Shown: positions 9,898 through 20,001, counted from the stretch's first letter. The stretch is 33,418 nucleotides of DNA from Bacteroidaceae bacterium (GCA_017958545.1 JAGDCM010000076.1:1-33418), one strand, 5' to 3'. Notes: generated from the sequence alone by a model not told the origin. Numbers and translations: made by a program.

Positions 9898-10330
9898 CCC
9901 ACTTTGCCCCTCAAAATTTTTATAAAAATGAAACTCTCTCCTATTCCGACATAATTCGGACGCTTTTCCGCTCTCTTCTCCCCTATTGCCGTTTTGTAAA
10001 AAATTTTTATTCGGATTTGGCTATAAACCCTGCCCAATAATTCGAGAAAAACATTGCATTTGGGGTGTATAGAATATCTGGAGAGTGTTGAAACGTATCA
10101 GTCTGCGCCTACGCAGAGTCCGACCAGAGTCCGACCAGAGTGTTAGAAAGGCCATTTTCTTGTAAAGATTTATTGTATGTCTGAACGGTCTCATGTCGAT
10201 GTCTGATGAGAAGTTGTAAACAATGCTCCGAAATCGTCTCTAAGGAGCCGTTTGTCCACCATTTCAATTAGATATTTCGTTTTTGTGGATGAAAATGAGG
10301 AAAAAAAAAGTTTTTTTTGAAAAAATTTTG
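9898..10330. other. Intergenic region between fabD and the RSH gene
   Basis: No convincing gene in this gap. It holds a short palindrome TCTGCG-CCTA-CGCAGA (10102-10117), 2.5 copies of the 11-bp unit CAGAGTCCGAC (10114-10141), a small dyad TCCGA/TCGGA near 9946-9961, and an A/T-rich stretch ending in long A and T runs at 10301-10318 just before the RSH promoter core. Confidence 0.6.
10114..10141. repeat. 11-bp tandem repeat, 2.5 copies
   Basis: CAGAGTCCGAC occurs at 10114-10124 and 10125-10135, followed by CAGAGT at 10136-10141. The first copy begins inside the right arm of the TCTGCG/CGCAGA palindrome. The 11-bp period equals about one helical turn. Confidence 0.85.
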
Positions 10331-10338
10331 TAAATTTG
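10331..10338 (+). promoter_or_regulatory. Probable -7 promoter element for the RSH gene
   Basis: TAAATTTG fits TAnnTTTG and lies 23 bp before the chosen ATG at 10362. A well-spaced TTTG is not present; a TTTG at 10316-10319 is only 11 bp upstream. Moderate support. Confidence 0.5.
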
Positions 10339-10361
10339 CCGCGGAAAATAGTTTTTATACG

Positions 10362-12227
10362 ATGTACGACTACAATCTTATCATTCGTCAGTCTTCGGAG
10401 AGAGTATTCGAAGTGATGGCTCCCAGAGTTTCGGAGGAAGATCTGGGACGCATAAAAGATGCCTTTGCCTTTGCCCAGGAAAAGCATTCCCAACAGAAGC
10501 GCAAGAGCGGTGAACCGTATATCATACATCCTATTGCTGTGGCCCTGATTGCGGCAGAGGAACTGAAGCTGGACACAAGTTCTGTTATCACGGCATTCCT
10601 GCACGACGTCGTGGAGGATACGGATGTGACTGTAGATGAAATAAGGGAGCGCTTCGGAAGCGATGTTGCATCCCTGGTTGACATCGTGACGAAAAAGAAG
10701 AAAGATCAGTACAATATCACAAAACAGGGCGACAACTATAAGCAGCTTTTGGATTCGCTCCACTACGACATAAGAGCGCTGATGATAAAACTGGCCGACC
10801 GTCTGCACAACATGCGCACGCTCTCATCGATGAAGCCAGAGAAGCAGATGAAGATAGCCGGAGAGACCGACTTCTTCTACGCCCCTCTGGCCAATCGTCT
10901 CGGCCTCTTCGATGTGAAGACTGAGCTGGAGAATCTCTCCTTCCGCTTCCGTTGCGAACAAGAATACGAGGAACTGGAGGAAGTTCTCTATCAGGACAAA
11001 CTGGCCAACTTTGCCAGGCAGGAAGAGTTCACACATCGCTGCGAGCGTCTCTTGAAGGACAAGGGTATAATTGCCAAAGTTGTAGTATATTACAGAAAGC
11101 CCTACTCTATCTATCGCAGGATGAAACAACAGGGTGTGGACTTCAAGCATCTTGACAATCGCTACTACGTTCGCGTCACCTTCGACGACGGTGTGGACGA
11201 CATGATGACCGACAAAGCTCAGGCGCTGCGTATCTATAATATTCTTACGGATTACTTCAAGGAGAAACCCGGTTCGTTCATGAATCTCATCGACCAGGCG
11301 AAGGAGAATTCGTATCAATGCCTGCGTGTGATGCTACTTTCCAAGGAAGGCGTTTGGGAAGATGTGCAGATATGCAGCTATGATATGGTGGCAGCCTCCA
11401 AGATAGGCTGTATGGCCGAACTGGGTACCAACATCGGCGACTGGATAAAGCGCTTCCGCAAAGTGCTGCAGGACATAGCAGAGCAACGCAACGACTCACA
11501 GCTTCTGGAGCAGATTTCCGATGCGTTGTACTACGACGACGTGATGGTTTTCACGACAGACGGAAGCAGTTATATCCTTCCCGCAGGAAGCACAGCAATT
11601 GATTTCGCATTCAAGCAGAGCGAGGAAACCGGTCTGCACGCGCTCTACGCCCGTATCAACGGTAAGCTGATGAGCATCAAGACACAGCTGCAGCGGGGAG
11701 ATTGTGTAGGAATAGGAACAGACGAGCGCATCACCGTCGAGGAAGACTGGCTGAAGCACAGTTGCACGTATTTCGCAAAGAGTCGTATCCGTCGCTATCT
11801 GGCTACAATAGAGGATCCCATGATTATGCGTTGTCCGCTGTGCCGTCCTCTTCCTGGAGGTGAGACAATCGGTATCAGGGACGAGAATTCCCGCGTGACG
11901 ATACATCGCCGCAGTTGTCCCGAGGCCATACGTCTGGCTTCCAAATACGGCGACAGCATTGCAGCCGTAGAACTGAAGGAATCGCCCTCGAAGCTCTACC
12001 CCGTCACTATCGGCATTCACGCCATTGACAGAGACCATCTTCTGGCAGACTTAATTGACCACATCACCAATGTGCTTCATCTGGGTATCGATGCCCTGAA
12101 TACGACAACGACTGACGCTCTTGTCGACTGCAAGATAACGTTCTTCGTGCATTCGCAGGCAGAACTCACACGTATCATACGGCATCTGTACGACATTAAG
12201 GGTGTGGATGAGGTTTACAGTTTATAG
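10362..12227 (+). CDS. RelA/SpoT homologue, hydrolase intact, synthetase degenerate
   Basis: A 621-residue long RSH protein controlling (p)ppGpp; bifunctional Rel proteins are usually about 730-750. I chose the ATG at 10362 (MYDYNLIIRQ) because the promoter core lies between it and the in-frame ATG at 10317. The HD hydrolase domain keeps its metal and substrate residues: His56, His81-Asp82, Glu85-Asp86, Asp146 and Asn150 in LADRLHN. The synthetase domain (about 235-355) is recognisable from SIYRRM, but the expected DLIAIR reads NRYYVR, EIQIRT reads DVQICS and NGYQSLH reads NSYQCLR. A TGS domain follows (DDVMVFTTDG, LPAGSTAIDFAF), then a CPLC...HRRSC zinc-finger-like segment and a C-terminal ACT domain. 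It is probably SpoT-like, degrading the alarmone. GH127 follows by 25 bp. Confidence 0.9.
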   Translation: MYDYNLIIRQSSERVFEVMAPRVSEEDLGRIKDAFAFAQEKHSQQKRKSGEPYIIHPIAVALIAAEELKLDTSSVITAFLHDVVEDTDVTVDEIRERFGSDVASLVDIVTKKKKDQYNITKQGDNYKQLLDSLHYDIRALMIKLADRLHNMRTLSSMKPEKQMKIAGETDFFYAPLANRLGLFDVKTELENLSFRFRCEQEYEELEEVLYQDKLANFARQEEFTHRCERLLKDKGIIAKVVVYYRKPYSIYRRMKQQGVDFKHLDNRYYVRVTFDDGVDDMMTDKAQALRIYNILTDYFKEKPGSFMNLIDQAKENSYQCLRVMLLSKEGVWEDVQICSYDMVAASKIGCMAELGTNIGDWIKRFRKVLQDIAEQRNDSQLLEQISDALYYDDVMVFTTDGSSYILPAGSTAIDFAFKQSEETGLHALYARINGKLMSIKTQLQRGDCVGIGTDERITVEEDWLKHSCTYFAKSRIRRYLATIEDPMIMRCPLCRPLPGGETIGIRDENSRVTIHRRSCPEAIRLASKYGDSIAAVELKESPSKLYPVTIGIHAIDRDHLLADLIDHITNVLHLGIDALNTTTTDALVDCKITFFVHSQAELTRIIRHLYDIKGVDEVYSL

Positions 12228-12252
12228 AAAAATTCATTCATATTATAATACT

Positions 12253-15200
12253 ATGAAGAACAAATTTCTAATCATTCTGGCACTGGTTTTCTCCATGAGC
12301 GCCAAGGCAGAAAACAGTCTCTATCCGGAGCATTTCGAACTCTCGGAAGTGACGCTTTCCGAAGGACCGCTGAAGACGGCGTTGGACCTCAACATCGAGA
12401 TGCTGATGTCCTACGATGTCGACAGACTCCTGACACCTTTCGTTCGTCAGGCAGGACTGAACAGCGGCAAGTATAAGAACTGGACCTCGCTCCACCCCAA
12501 TTTCGAAAACTGGGGAAGCGGTTCGTTCCGTCTCGACGGTCATGTGGGCGGTCACTATCTCTCGGCCCTCGCTCTGGCCTATGCCGCTTGTCACGACGAT
12601 GCAGTAAAGGCTCAGGTGAAAGAACGTCTGGATTATATGGTCGGTGTGATGAAGGACTGTCAGGATGTATTCAACAATAACACAAGCGGTCTGTATGGTT
12701 ACATCGGAGGATATCCCGACAACAACCTGTGGACGAACATGTATTCAGGCAGTATGGATATGTTCAACGGTGCTCGCGGAAATGTGCCCCTGTATGTGCA
12801 GCACAAAGTGATAGCCGGTTTGCGCGACGCATATATATATGGTGAGAACGAAGATGCCCGCGCAATGTTCCTGAAGATATGTGACTGGGCGATAAACCTC
12901 GTGGCCAAGTATAACACCTCGACGATGCAGAGCGTTCTCGACACAGAGCACGGCGGCGTGAATGAGGTTCTGGCCGACGCTTATCAGCTCACAGGAGAAA
13001 GCAAGTATCTTGACGGAGCGAAGAAATACAGCCACACGACGATGGTGAACGGTATGCAGACACTCAACACCAGTTTCCTCGACAACCGTCACGCAAACAC
13101 CCAGGTGCCCAAGTACATCGGTTTCGAGCGTATTGCACAGTTGGATGCCTCAATGACAAACTACGCAACTGCAGCGCGTAATTTCTGGACGGATGTGACA
13201 GCAAACCGCACCGTCTGCATCGGCGGCAACTCCATGAACGAATGGTTTATGGCATCGTCGGCATCACAGCGTTATGTGAACGAGTGCAACGGTCCAGAAT
13301 CCTGCAATACCAACAATATGCTGAAGCTTTCGGAGTCGCTATTCGATGCTACTCACGATGGTAAGTATGTGGATTTCTATGAGGATGCGATGTACAATCA
13401 CATACTCTCCACACAGGATCCTGTCACAGGCGGATATGTTTACTTCACCCCTCTCCGCCCCCAGGCCTATCGCATCTATAGCAAGGTGAATCAGGATATG
13501 TGGTGCTGTGTGGGAACCGGTATGGAGAACCACTCCAAATACGGCCACTTCATCTACACGCATTCCACAGACAACAACACGCTCTACATAAATCTCTTCA
13601 CCGCCTCCGAACTTAACAGCGACAAGTTCGCTCTTAAGCAGGAGACTCAGTTCCCCCAGGATGCGAAGACGAAGATTACTCTCACAAAGGGCGGTTCGTT
13701 CACTCTTGCTGTGCGCAAGCCCTCTTGGGTGGCAGAAGGATACGGTATTAAGGTGAACGGCAGCGACAAGGCATTCAGTCTCTCTTCCGACGGTTATGCC
13801 AAGATAACTGACAACTGGAGTGCCGGAGATGTCATTGAGGTCAACCTGCCGATGACGGTGCGTTATGAGCAATGTCCGAATCTTAAAGAATATATCGCAT
13901 TCAAATACGGTCCGATACTTCTTGGTGCGCGCACTACATCCAACAACCCGGACGACCCCAATTACGAGGCACTCGTTCATGAGTATGCAGAGGGAGAACG
14001 TATGGGACATGCAGAGGACAGTTACACAACGAAGAAGAATCTCGCAACAGCTCCCTTGCTGATTGGCAACCGTTCCGAGGTGTTGGCTCGCATCACTCCT
14101 GTTGCCGGCAAGCCTCTCACCTTCACTATTGATGCCAGTCGTGAAGGTAGCGAAGCGTGGAACAAACTGACTCTCGAACCGTATTATTCCCTGCATCACA
14201 GCCGTGTGATGAACTACTGGTATCAGGCCACTCAGGAAGAATACGACAACTCCTCATGGGCAAAAGACGAACGCGAAGCAGCCGCTCTGGATGCGCGCAC
14301 TATCGACTTTATCCGTACAGGTGAGCAGCAGTCGGAGGCCGGTGTCACAGAATATAGCGACGACTCTACTGTCGGCACCTACAACGACGAAGTCTATCGC
14401 GACGCCAAGGCTGGAGGTTGGATTCAGTACATACTGACCAACAGCGAGGGTATTACGGAGAATGTTGGTCTTATGTGTCGCTTCAATGTTGCCGACAGAG
14501 GTCGTAAGGCAGCTATCTACGTAGACGGAACTCTCATTCAGAACTACACGGTTCCTTCTTCTGTGGCAAGTGCCAATGAGAACGGTTTCTATAATAAGGA
14601 ATGGCTCTTGGACGAGGCTCTTCTCAAAGACGAACACGGCCAGCCGAAGCAGACAGTCACATTCCGCATTCAGGCTGATTTCAATACACTTTGTCCGGGT
14701 CTCTACTATCTGAGGCTTACGAAGGAGGTACCCGACCCTTTCGCTGATTACGTACACTTTTCATTTAAGTGTACGGAATATCGCTACAACCCGGATCAAT
14801 GTTCATCCATCAGTTATGACGAAACGGCCAACAGTTTTACCCTGCAGGGAAAGTCCACAGGACAGCGCAATGTGTCCTATGCAATGAAACTCGATGTTGC
14901 AGACAAATACTTTGTAAAGGGAGCTGAGTATTGGTATGTCATCGAGGGACAGGGACTTTCTGTTGCAAACGCTATTGATACATACGCCTGGTGGATGAAC
15001 GGCTACAACGTTGGCGCGCAGGTGCAGCCCAACAAGTACTTTGAACTGGAACGTGACAATCAGACCTATCAGGTGTTTGCGTGGGATCTCTCCAAGCAGC
15101 CGCAGCTCAACGGAAACTTTCCCGTGGACGAACCCAAAGTGGCTATCTCCAACTTCGGAAAAGACTGGATTGACTGCATCGGTCTTACGACATCCAATCA

Positions 15201-15924
15201 GTCGACCAAACGTGCCACAATAACTATGGTGGATTATATGAGCGAGGAGGCTTTCAACGAGCGCTATCCTACCGAAGAACCCGAGGAGTTAGGTGAAGAC
15301 GTTACCGACCACTATATCAAGAATCCCTCTTTTGAGGCGAATGTAGGCACCAAGGTGATTCCCACCAACTGGACGCTTTCAAACACCTCTCTTGCCTGGT
15401 ACGGAATAAACAATGCAAACGGTAATGACGACAACCCAACAGACGGAACCAGACTCTTCGGTGTGTGGAACGGTTCGTCCGTTGCTGTTACGCTGTCTCA
15501 GCAGGTCACTCTTCCCAAAGGTCGTTACGCTCTGACAGCAGACATGCTGGCATCCAATCGCAGCAATGTCGTCCGTTTGGGAAACCAGCGCATCTTTGCC
15601 GGTAACAATATTGCATACTTCAAGGATCAGTGTGATCCCGGTGTTGGTGACAACGTTCCCCTTCAAACAGTACGTCTCGACTTCTCTTTAGATGCAGAAT
15701 CCACAATATCTCTGGGTGCTGCCACATCTGATGCACCTGCAGAGACTTGGTTCAAAGTGGATAACTTCCGCCTGTATAAACAATCGGATGATCCGACAGG
15801 TGTATCTTCCCTCTCGGAAAATAAAGCCGCTACCACCATTAAGGGCAAGCTCTACGAGAACGGCAAGATATATATTATAAGTAATGGTATAAAGTATTCT
15901 ACGACAGGAGCACGAGTGAAATAA
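12253..15924 (+). CDS. Secreted GH127 beta-L-arabinofuranosidase-like protein
   Basis: A 1223-residue secreted or surface glycosidase. The start at 12253 gives a clear signal peptide (MKNKFLIILALVFSMSAKA, cleavage expected after Ala19). The GH127 (formerly DUF1680) catalytic domain spans roughly 30-560; Glu349 and Cys351 in GPESCNTNNM and Cys418-Cys419 in MWCCVGTGMENH match the zinc-binding Glu/Cys set of characterised beta-L-arabinofuranosidases, one cysteine being the nucleophile. Beta-sandwich accessory regions follow to about 835, then a region of unknown type (about 835-1010) and a carbohydrate-binding-like domain beginning NPSFEANVG. The tail, GKIYIISNG then KYSTTGARVK, resembles short C-terminal sorting signals of Prevotella secreted proteins, an inference. 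It would release arabinose from plant glycans. No SusC/SusD pair is nearby. Confidence 0.9.
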   Translation: MKNKFLIILALVFSMSAKAENSLYPEHFELSEVTLSEGPLKTALDLNIEMLMSYDVDRLLTPFVRQAGLNSGKYKNWTSLHPNFENWGSGSFRLDGHVGGHYLSALALAYAACHDDAVKAQVKERLDYMVGVMKDCQDVFNNNTSGLYGYIGGYPDNNLWTNMYSGSMDMFNGARGNVPLYVQHKVIAGLRDAYIYGENEDARAMFLKICDWAINLVAKYNTSTMQSVLDTEHGGVNEVLADAYQLTGESKYLDGAKKYSHTTMVNGMQTLNTSFLDNRHANTQVPKYIGFERIAQLDASMTNYATAARNFWTDVTANRTVCIGGNSMNEWFMASSASQRYVNECNGPESCNTNNMLKLSESLFDATHDGKYVDFYEDAMYNHILSTQDPVTGGYVYFTPLRPQAYRIYSKVNQDMWCCVGTGMENHSKYGHFIYTHSTDNNTLYINLFTASELNSDKFALKQETQFPQDAKTKITLTKGGSFTLAVRKPSWVAEGYGIKVNGSDKAFSLSSDGYAKITDNWSAGDVIEVNLPMTVRYEQCPNLKEYIAFKYGPILLGARTTSNNPDDPNYEALVHEYAEGERMGHAEDSYTTKKNLATAPLLIGNRSEVLARITPVAGKPLTFTIDASREGSEAWNKLTLEPYYSLHHSRVMNYWYQATQEEYDNSSWAKDEREAAALDARTIDFIRTGEQQSEAGVTEYSDDSTVGTYNDEVYRDAKAGGWIQYILTNSEGITENVGLMCRFNVADRGRKAAIYVDGTLIQNYTVPSSVASANENGFYNKEWLLDEALLKDEHGQPKQTVTFRIQADFNTLCPGLYYLRLTKEVPDPFADYVHFSFKCTEYRYNPDQCSSISYDETANSFTLQGKSTGQRNVSYAMKLDVADKYFVKGAEYWYVIEGQGLSVANAIDTYAWWMNGYNVGAQVQPNKYFELERDNQTYQVFAWDLSKQPQLNGNFPVDEPKVAISNFGKDWIDCIGLTTSNQSTKRATITMVDYMSEEAFNERYPTEEPEELGEDVTDHYIKNPSFEANVGTKVIPTNWTLSNTSLAWYGINNANGNDDNPTDGTRLFGVWNGSSVAVTLSQQVTLPKGRYALTADMLASNRSNVVRLGNQRIFAGNNIAYFKDQCDPGVGDNVPLQTVRLDFSLDAESTISLGAATSDAPAETWFKVDNFRLYKQSDDPTGVSSLSENKAATTIKGKLYENGKIYIISNGIKYSTTGARVK

Positions 15925-15935
15925 TCCCGTGCCCC
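15907..15935. terminator. Possible bidirectional terminator hairpin
   Basis: GGAGCACG (15907-15914) pairs with CGTGCCCC (15928-15935) with one mismatch around a 13-nt loop that holds the GH127 stop codon. It sits between two converging genes, but no T-run follows on either strand, so the call is weak. Confidence 0.3.
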
Positions 15936-15972
15936 CTTGTCATTTGTTCCTTATAAGAATATTTTTGCTGAT

Positions 15973-16950
15973 TTATATATGTAGGAAGCGCGTCACCACA
16001 TCTGTGAGGGAGCGCTTCTTACTGTTTATAAAACTATCCAGCAGTTTCACCCCGCCGTTGAGCGGTTCTATATCATAGTTTGCGACTGACGCAGGAATAA
16101 AACAACTCTCTCCTGCCTTCATCTTTATTGACGATCCAGTCTCTCTGATACGAATATTGCAAGTTCCCTCAAGACACATTGAGATAACAAAACTGTCATA
16201 CTTGATAAGGTCGCGATGAAAGACATCTTGTGTCTCAATCACTCTTGCCGTGAAATACGGGCTATCTATTACCAGATTAGCTTTATTTTCTTTTCTGGAA
16301 TAAATTGTCCTATACTCCGACACCACTTCGTAGTCGATTGCCTGAGCAGCAAGTTCAGTGTGTAGTTCACGTGGTTTACCGTCTAATCCCGGGCGGTTAT
16401 AATCAAAGATACGATATGTCACATCGCTCGATTGTTGCACCTCTGCAAGTTTTATACCGCCACAGATAGCATGCACTCTTCCAGCCGGCAGATAAAACAC
16501 ATGTCCGGGACTCACTTCATGACGGGCAAGAACCTCCGTAATTGTGCCATCTATCACACGTTGTTTATATTCTTCCGGACTGATATTTTTTTTAAAACCG
16601 GCATAGAGATATGCTCCCGGTTCTGCTTTCAACACATACCACATCTCGCTTTTACCCATTTTGCCATGCACCCTCTGTGCCATCTCGTCATTGGGATGCA
16701 CCTGAATGGATAAGTCTCGTTTGGCATCAATGAATTTTACGAGCAACGGAAGTTTTCCGTCATATTTTTCCGCTACTGATTTTCCAAGTATTGTAACAGG
16801 ATCATGATGGATATATTCCGTCAGTGTGTGTCCTTTCAATTCTCCGTTGGCTATAATGCTCTCGGAGCCCGGCACAGCAGAGACTGCCCACTCCTCGGTT
16901 CCCCAAACGAGATGTTTGGTATTACTTTCAAACAGCAGAGGATAAATCAT
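15973..16950 (-). CDS. manA: Mannose-6-phosphate isomerase, type I
   Basis: Interconverts fructose-6-phosphate and mannose-6-phosphate, feeding GDP-mannose. The 325-residue length fits the short bacterial type I enzyme. Zinc-site motifs: [10 protein letters not shown] with His85, GKSEMWYVL with Glu102, and the cupin motif [13 protein letters not shown] with His160. A cupin-like C-terminal region follows. Its ATG overlaps the stop of the GDP-fucose synthase gene (shared ATGA, 16947-16950), so translation is coupled. It is the last gene of the ugd-lipoprotein-fcl-manA unit. Confidence 0.94.
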   Translation of the reverse strand: MIYPLLFESNTKHLVWGTEEWAVSAVPGSESIIANGELKGHTLTEYIHHDPVTILGKSVAEKYDGKLPLLVKFIDAKRDLSIQVHPNDEMAQRVHGKMGKSEMWYVLKAEPGAYLYAGFKKNISPEEYKQRVIDGTITEVLARHEVSPGHVFYLPAGRVHAICGGIKLAEVQQSSDVTYRIFDYNRPGLDGKPRELHTELAAQAIDYEVVSEYRTIYSRKENKANLVIDSPYFTARVIETQDVFHRDLIKYDSFVISMCLEGTCNIRIRETGSSIKMKAGESCFIPASVANYDIEPLNGGVKLLDSFINSKKRSLTDVVTRFLHI

Positions 16951-17891
16951 CTCTCAGCTCTCATTGGGTTTTCAAGAAAGTCCTTATATGAAAGACGGAT
17001 ACCATCCTCGAGTTCGGTCTTATATGTCCATCCCAGTTTGGTAGCCTTAGACACATCAAGAAGTTTGCGCGGAGTTCCGTTTGGACGGGTTGTGTCCCAC
17101 TTGATTTCTCCTTCGTATCCGACCACTTTTGCCACAAGTTCTGTAAGAGCCTTGATGGTAAGTTCCTTGCCAGTACCTGCATTCACAGTTTCGTTGCCGC
17201 TGTAGTTGTTCATCAGGAACACACACAAATTGGCAAGATCGTCCACATAAAGGAATTCTCTCAGAGGCGAACCGTCTCCCCAGCAGGTCACTTCCTTGAG
17301 ACCGTTCACTTTTGCTTCGTGGAAACGACGGATAAGTGCGGGCAGCACATGACTGTGCTCTGGATGATAGTTGTCATTCGGGCCATAGAGGTTTGTTGGC
17401 ATTACAGAGATATAGTCTGTGCCATACTGACGGTTCAGGAATTCACAATATTTCAAACCGCTGATTTTAGCCAGAGCATACGCCTCGTTGGTTTTCTCCA
17501 GTTCGCTGGTCAGCAGACAACTCTCCGGCATCGGTTGCGGAGCCATTCTAGGATAGATACAGCTGGAACCCAAAAACTCCAGTTTCTTACAGCCGTTTTT
17601 CCAAGCAGCATGAATAACGTTCATCTCAAGAATCATGTTGTCATACATAAAATCGGCCAAAGCACTCTGGTTTGCCACAATGCCACCTACTTTTGCTGCA
17701 GCAAGGAAAACGTATTCAGGACGCTCTTCTGCAAAGAAGTCGTTCACAGCCTGCTGATTGCAGAGGTCAAGTTCCTTGTGCGTTCTTGTGATGATATTGT
17801 TGTATCCCTGACGTTGCAGTTCTCGTACTATCGCACTTCCCACCATACCGCGATGGCCTGCAACATAGATTTTTGCATCTTTATTCATCAT
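16947..17891 (-). CDS. fcl: GDP-L-fucose synthase
   Basis: A short-chain dehydrogenase/epimerase that turns GDP-4-keto-6-deoxymannose into GDP-L-fucose using NADPH. The 314 residues match the family. The nucleotide-binding glycine motif is [10 protein letters not shown] (11-20); the catalytic triad region is visible as LGSSCIYP (108-115) and Tyr138/Lys142 in YALAKISG. Substrate-loop residues such as [20 protein letters not shown] are conserved. The first two codons are both ATG, so the start may be 17891 or 17888. The GDP-mannose 4,6-dehydratase (gmd) needed before this step is not in the window. Confidence 0.95.
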   Translation of the reverse strand: MMNKDAKIYVAGHRGMVGSAIVRELQRQGYNNIITRTHKELDLCNQQAVNDFFAEERPEYVFLAAAKVGGIVANQSALADFMYDNMILEMNVIHAAWKNGCKKLEFLGSSCIYPRMAPQPMPESCLLTSELEKTNEAYALAKISGLKYCEFLNRQYGTDYISVMPTNLYGPNDNYHPEHSHVLPALIRRFHEAKVNGLKEVTCWGDGSPLREFLYVDDLANLCVFLMNNYSGNETVNAGTGKELTIKALTELVAKVVGYEGEIKWDTTRPNGTPRKLLDVSKATKLGWTYKTELEDGIRLSYKDFLENPMRAER

Positions 17892-17927
17892 AGTTGTTTG
17901 ATATTAATTTTTCTCCAGTTGTTCTTT

Positions 17928-18542
17928 CTATTCAATTTCAAAATATGCCTCCAACACAAATCTCAGTCCGTAGCGTTTCTTTGCACCAGCTTTAGAAATC
18001 ATATTGCTTCCCACTGCATATGTATTTTTTGCATCAGCACACAGATAGCGTATTTCGCTGGAAAGTATTTGACTATATGTTCTTATGATTTTCGCTTGCT
18101 CCTTGGTAGGAATTTGCCATGCATCCATTCCGGCTTCCTTGCATTGAGAAGCTAGCATTTGGGCATGATTTGCCAATTCTCCTTCTGCATAAGCGGAGGG
18201 TACATTCATCCATTCTGTATTTGAAAGCAGAGTCACCACAAGATATTCTTTATTATATTCGTCAGCTACGTTATCAACATCCAATACAAGCATTCCACAT
18301 AGATAATCACCTCCGGATAATGTGACAGGAATTTCTGTCAGATCATGAAGCGATGTTGAGGTGTTTCCCGCGTTTTCCAGTTGCTCAGCCTGTGTCTCGT
18401 CCGCTTTATCATCTGTCTCTCCGGACGTCTGTTTTTCTTTCTTTGCTTCTTCCTTTTCTATTTCATCCAGAGAAATGGAGGAACAGGAAAACTGCAGACA
18501 GGCAATAAGTGCTACGGCTAAACACTCAACGAATCGTATCAT
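17928..18542 (-). CDS. Small lipoprotein of unknown function
   Basis: A 204-residue protein I do not recognise. The chosen ATG at 18542 gives MIRFVECLAVALIACLQFSC, a lipoprotein signal with Cys20; an in-frame ATG at 18605 would put 21 unlikely residues before it and overlap ugd. After the cysteine comes SSISLDEIEKEE and a low-complexity charged linker (about 25-60, rich in E, K, D, T) that could act as a surface-export signal plus spacer. The folded part contains WQIPTKEQAK and ends KRYGLRFVLEAYFEIE, reminiscent of Bacteroidetes lipoprotein domains with a W-x-x-PTKEE motif, but similarity is weak. It starts 5 bp after the ugd stop and precedes fcl by 36 bp, so it is co-transcribed with nucleotide-sugar genes. 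Confidence 0.75.
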   Translation of the reverse strand: MIRFVECLAVALIACLQFSCSSISLDEIEKEEAKKEKQTSGETDDKADETQAEQLENAGNTSTSLHDLTEIPVTLSGGDYLCGMLVLDVDNVADEYNKEYLVVTLLSNTEWMNVPSAYAEGELANHAQMLASQCKEAGMDAWQIPTKEQAKIIRTYSQILSSEIRYLCADAKNTYAVGSNMISKAGAKKRYGLRFVLEAYFEIE

Positions 18543-18547
18543 ATCAT

Positions 18548-19891
18548 TTAGTCGCGGCGGAATATATCCCGGGTGTATACTTTTTCTTCTACATCCTTCA
18601 GGCAATCGTCAAATCTGTTTGCTATAATGGCATCCGACATCTGCTTGAATTTGTCCAAATCGTTTATCACACGACTGCCGAAGAACATTGTTCCGTCCGG
18701 AAGAGTCGGTTCGTATATGATGATGTTTGCTCCTTTCGCCTTGATACGTTTCATAATACCCTGTATGGCACTCTGGCGGAAGTTGTCGGAATTGGATTTC
18801 ATCGTGAGACGGTAAACACCTATTGTCGGAGGTTCTACAGAGTCACCGTCTTGAGGGTGTATATATGTGTTGTTCTGTGTATATGCAAACCATCCAGCTT
18901 TCTTCAACACGGCATCTGCGATATAGTCCTTGCGTGTGCGGTTCGATTGCACTATGGCCGTCATCATATCCTGAGGAACATTCTGATAATTGGCCAACAG
19001 CTGTTTCGTGTCTTTGGGAAGGCAATAGCCGCCATATCCGAACGACGGGTTGTTATAATGCGTTCCGATACGAGGATCAAGACCGATACCCTGAATGATT
19101 GCAGCAGTATCCAACCCTTTCACCTCTGCATATGTATCCAATTCATTGAAATACGATACACGCAGTGCCAGATAAGTGTTTGCGAACAGTTTTACAGCTT
19201 CTGCTTCCGTAAGTCCCATGAATAGCACGCGTTCGGTATCCTTTTCCAAAGGAAGTGTGCCGGCAGGATTCAGTTGCTCTGGTATTGCAGAACCCTCAAT
19301 CAGCAAACTTGCGAATACGTGTGCAGCATTTTGCAACTGCTCCAGATTGTCCACTTCGAACAGTTTGGGAACACCCACAATGATACGACTTGGATACAGA
19401 TTGTCATACAGAGCCTTGGATTCGCGCAGGAATTCCGGTGAGAATATCAGTCTGAGGGATTTGCCGTAGCGCTTGTAAATACTCTGACAGTATCCTACCG
19501 GTATCGTCGATTTGATAACAAGTATAGCATCTGGATTTACACTGATAGCTAGATCTATCACTTCTTCCACATGTGATGTGTCGAAGAAATTCTTCTCACT
19601 GTCATAGTTCGTCGGAGCAGCAATAACAACGAAATCTGCATCTTTGTATGCCTCACTTCCGTCGAGCGTAGCACGCAGTCCAATACCGTCTCCTTTACGT
19701 ATCACGTTGGGAAGATACTTCTCGATGTATTCATCCCCAATGGGAGAAATACCATTGTTGATTTTATCAACTTTTTCCGGAATAACGTCAACGGCAGTCA
19801 CCTGATGGTGTTGTGCCAGAAGAGTTGCGATAGACAAACCTACATAACCGGTTCCTGCCACAGCAATCTTTATGTTCTCAAAATCACGCAT
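18548..19891 (-). CDS. ugd: UDP-glucose 6-dehydrogenase
   Basis: Oxidises UDP-glucose twice to UDP-glucuronate with NAD, supplying precursors for surface polysaccharides. The 447 residues begin with the Rossmann motif [10 protein letters not shown] (11-20). The catalytic cysteine is 290 in [14 protein letters not shown], and [19 protein letters not shown] is the conserved substrate segment. The C-terminal UDP-binding part includes [18 protein letters not shown] and ends YTRDIFRRD, as in the Escherichia coli-type enzyme. It is the first gene of its operon; a TATCTTTG promoter core lies about 28 bp upstream of the ATG. Confidence 0.95.
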   Translation of the reverse strand: MRDFENIKIAVAGTGYVGLSIATLLAQHHQVTAVDVIPEKVDKINNGISPIGDEYIEKYLPNVIRKGDGIGLRATLDGSEAYKDADFVVIAAPTNYDSEKNFFDTSHVEEVIDLAISVNPDAILVIKSTIPVGYCQSIYKRYGKSLRLIFSPEFLRESKALYDNLYPSRIIVGVPKLFEVDNLEQLQNAAHVFASLLIEGSAIPEQLNPAGTLPLEKDTERVLFMGLTEAEAVKLFANTYLALRVSYFNELDTYAEVKGLDTAAIIQGIGLDPRIGTHYNNPSFGYGGYCLPKDTKQLLANYQNVPQDMMTAIVQSNRTRKDYIADAVLKKAGWFAYTQNNTYIHPQDGDSVEPPTIGVYRLTMKSNSDNFRQSAIQGIMKRIKAKGANIIIYEPTLPDGTMFFGSRVINDLDKFKQMSDAIIANRFDDCLKDVEEKVYTRDIFRRD

Positions 19892-19918
19892 ACTGATAAT
19901 GTATTTTTATTCTGCGTG

Positions 19919-19926
19919 CAAAGATA
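19919..19926 (-). promoter_or_regulatory. -7 promoter element for the ugd operon
   Basis: TATCTTTG on the minus strand matches TAnnTTTG. A TTG 16 bp upstream (in TTGTTTC) occupies the same position as in the fabD promoter. The leader is about 25 nt. Confidence 0.65.
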
Positions 19927-19971
19927 CAACATTTTTATGAAACAACAGCATATAATCTATTTTTGTACGAC

Positions 19972-20001
19972 AAAAAAGGGCTCCCCATTCTTGGAGAGCC
20001 C
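19972..20001 (-). terminator. Rho-independent terminator of hsp20
   Basis: On the minus strand GGGCTCTCC pairs with GGGGAGCCC (nine pairs, one G-T) around the loop AAGAAT, followed directly by TTTTTT. It begins 27 bp after the hsp20 stop and ends before the ugd promoter. Confidence 0.9.

Noticed and set aside
9849-10037. Small minus-strand reading frame of 62 codons upstream of fabD
   Set aside because: It spans the fabD promoter core and A/T-rich sequence; composition does not look coding.
13339-14199. Minus-strand reading frame of 286 codons
   Set aside because: Lies wholly inside the GH127 gene on the opposite strand and has no family features.
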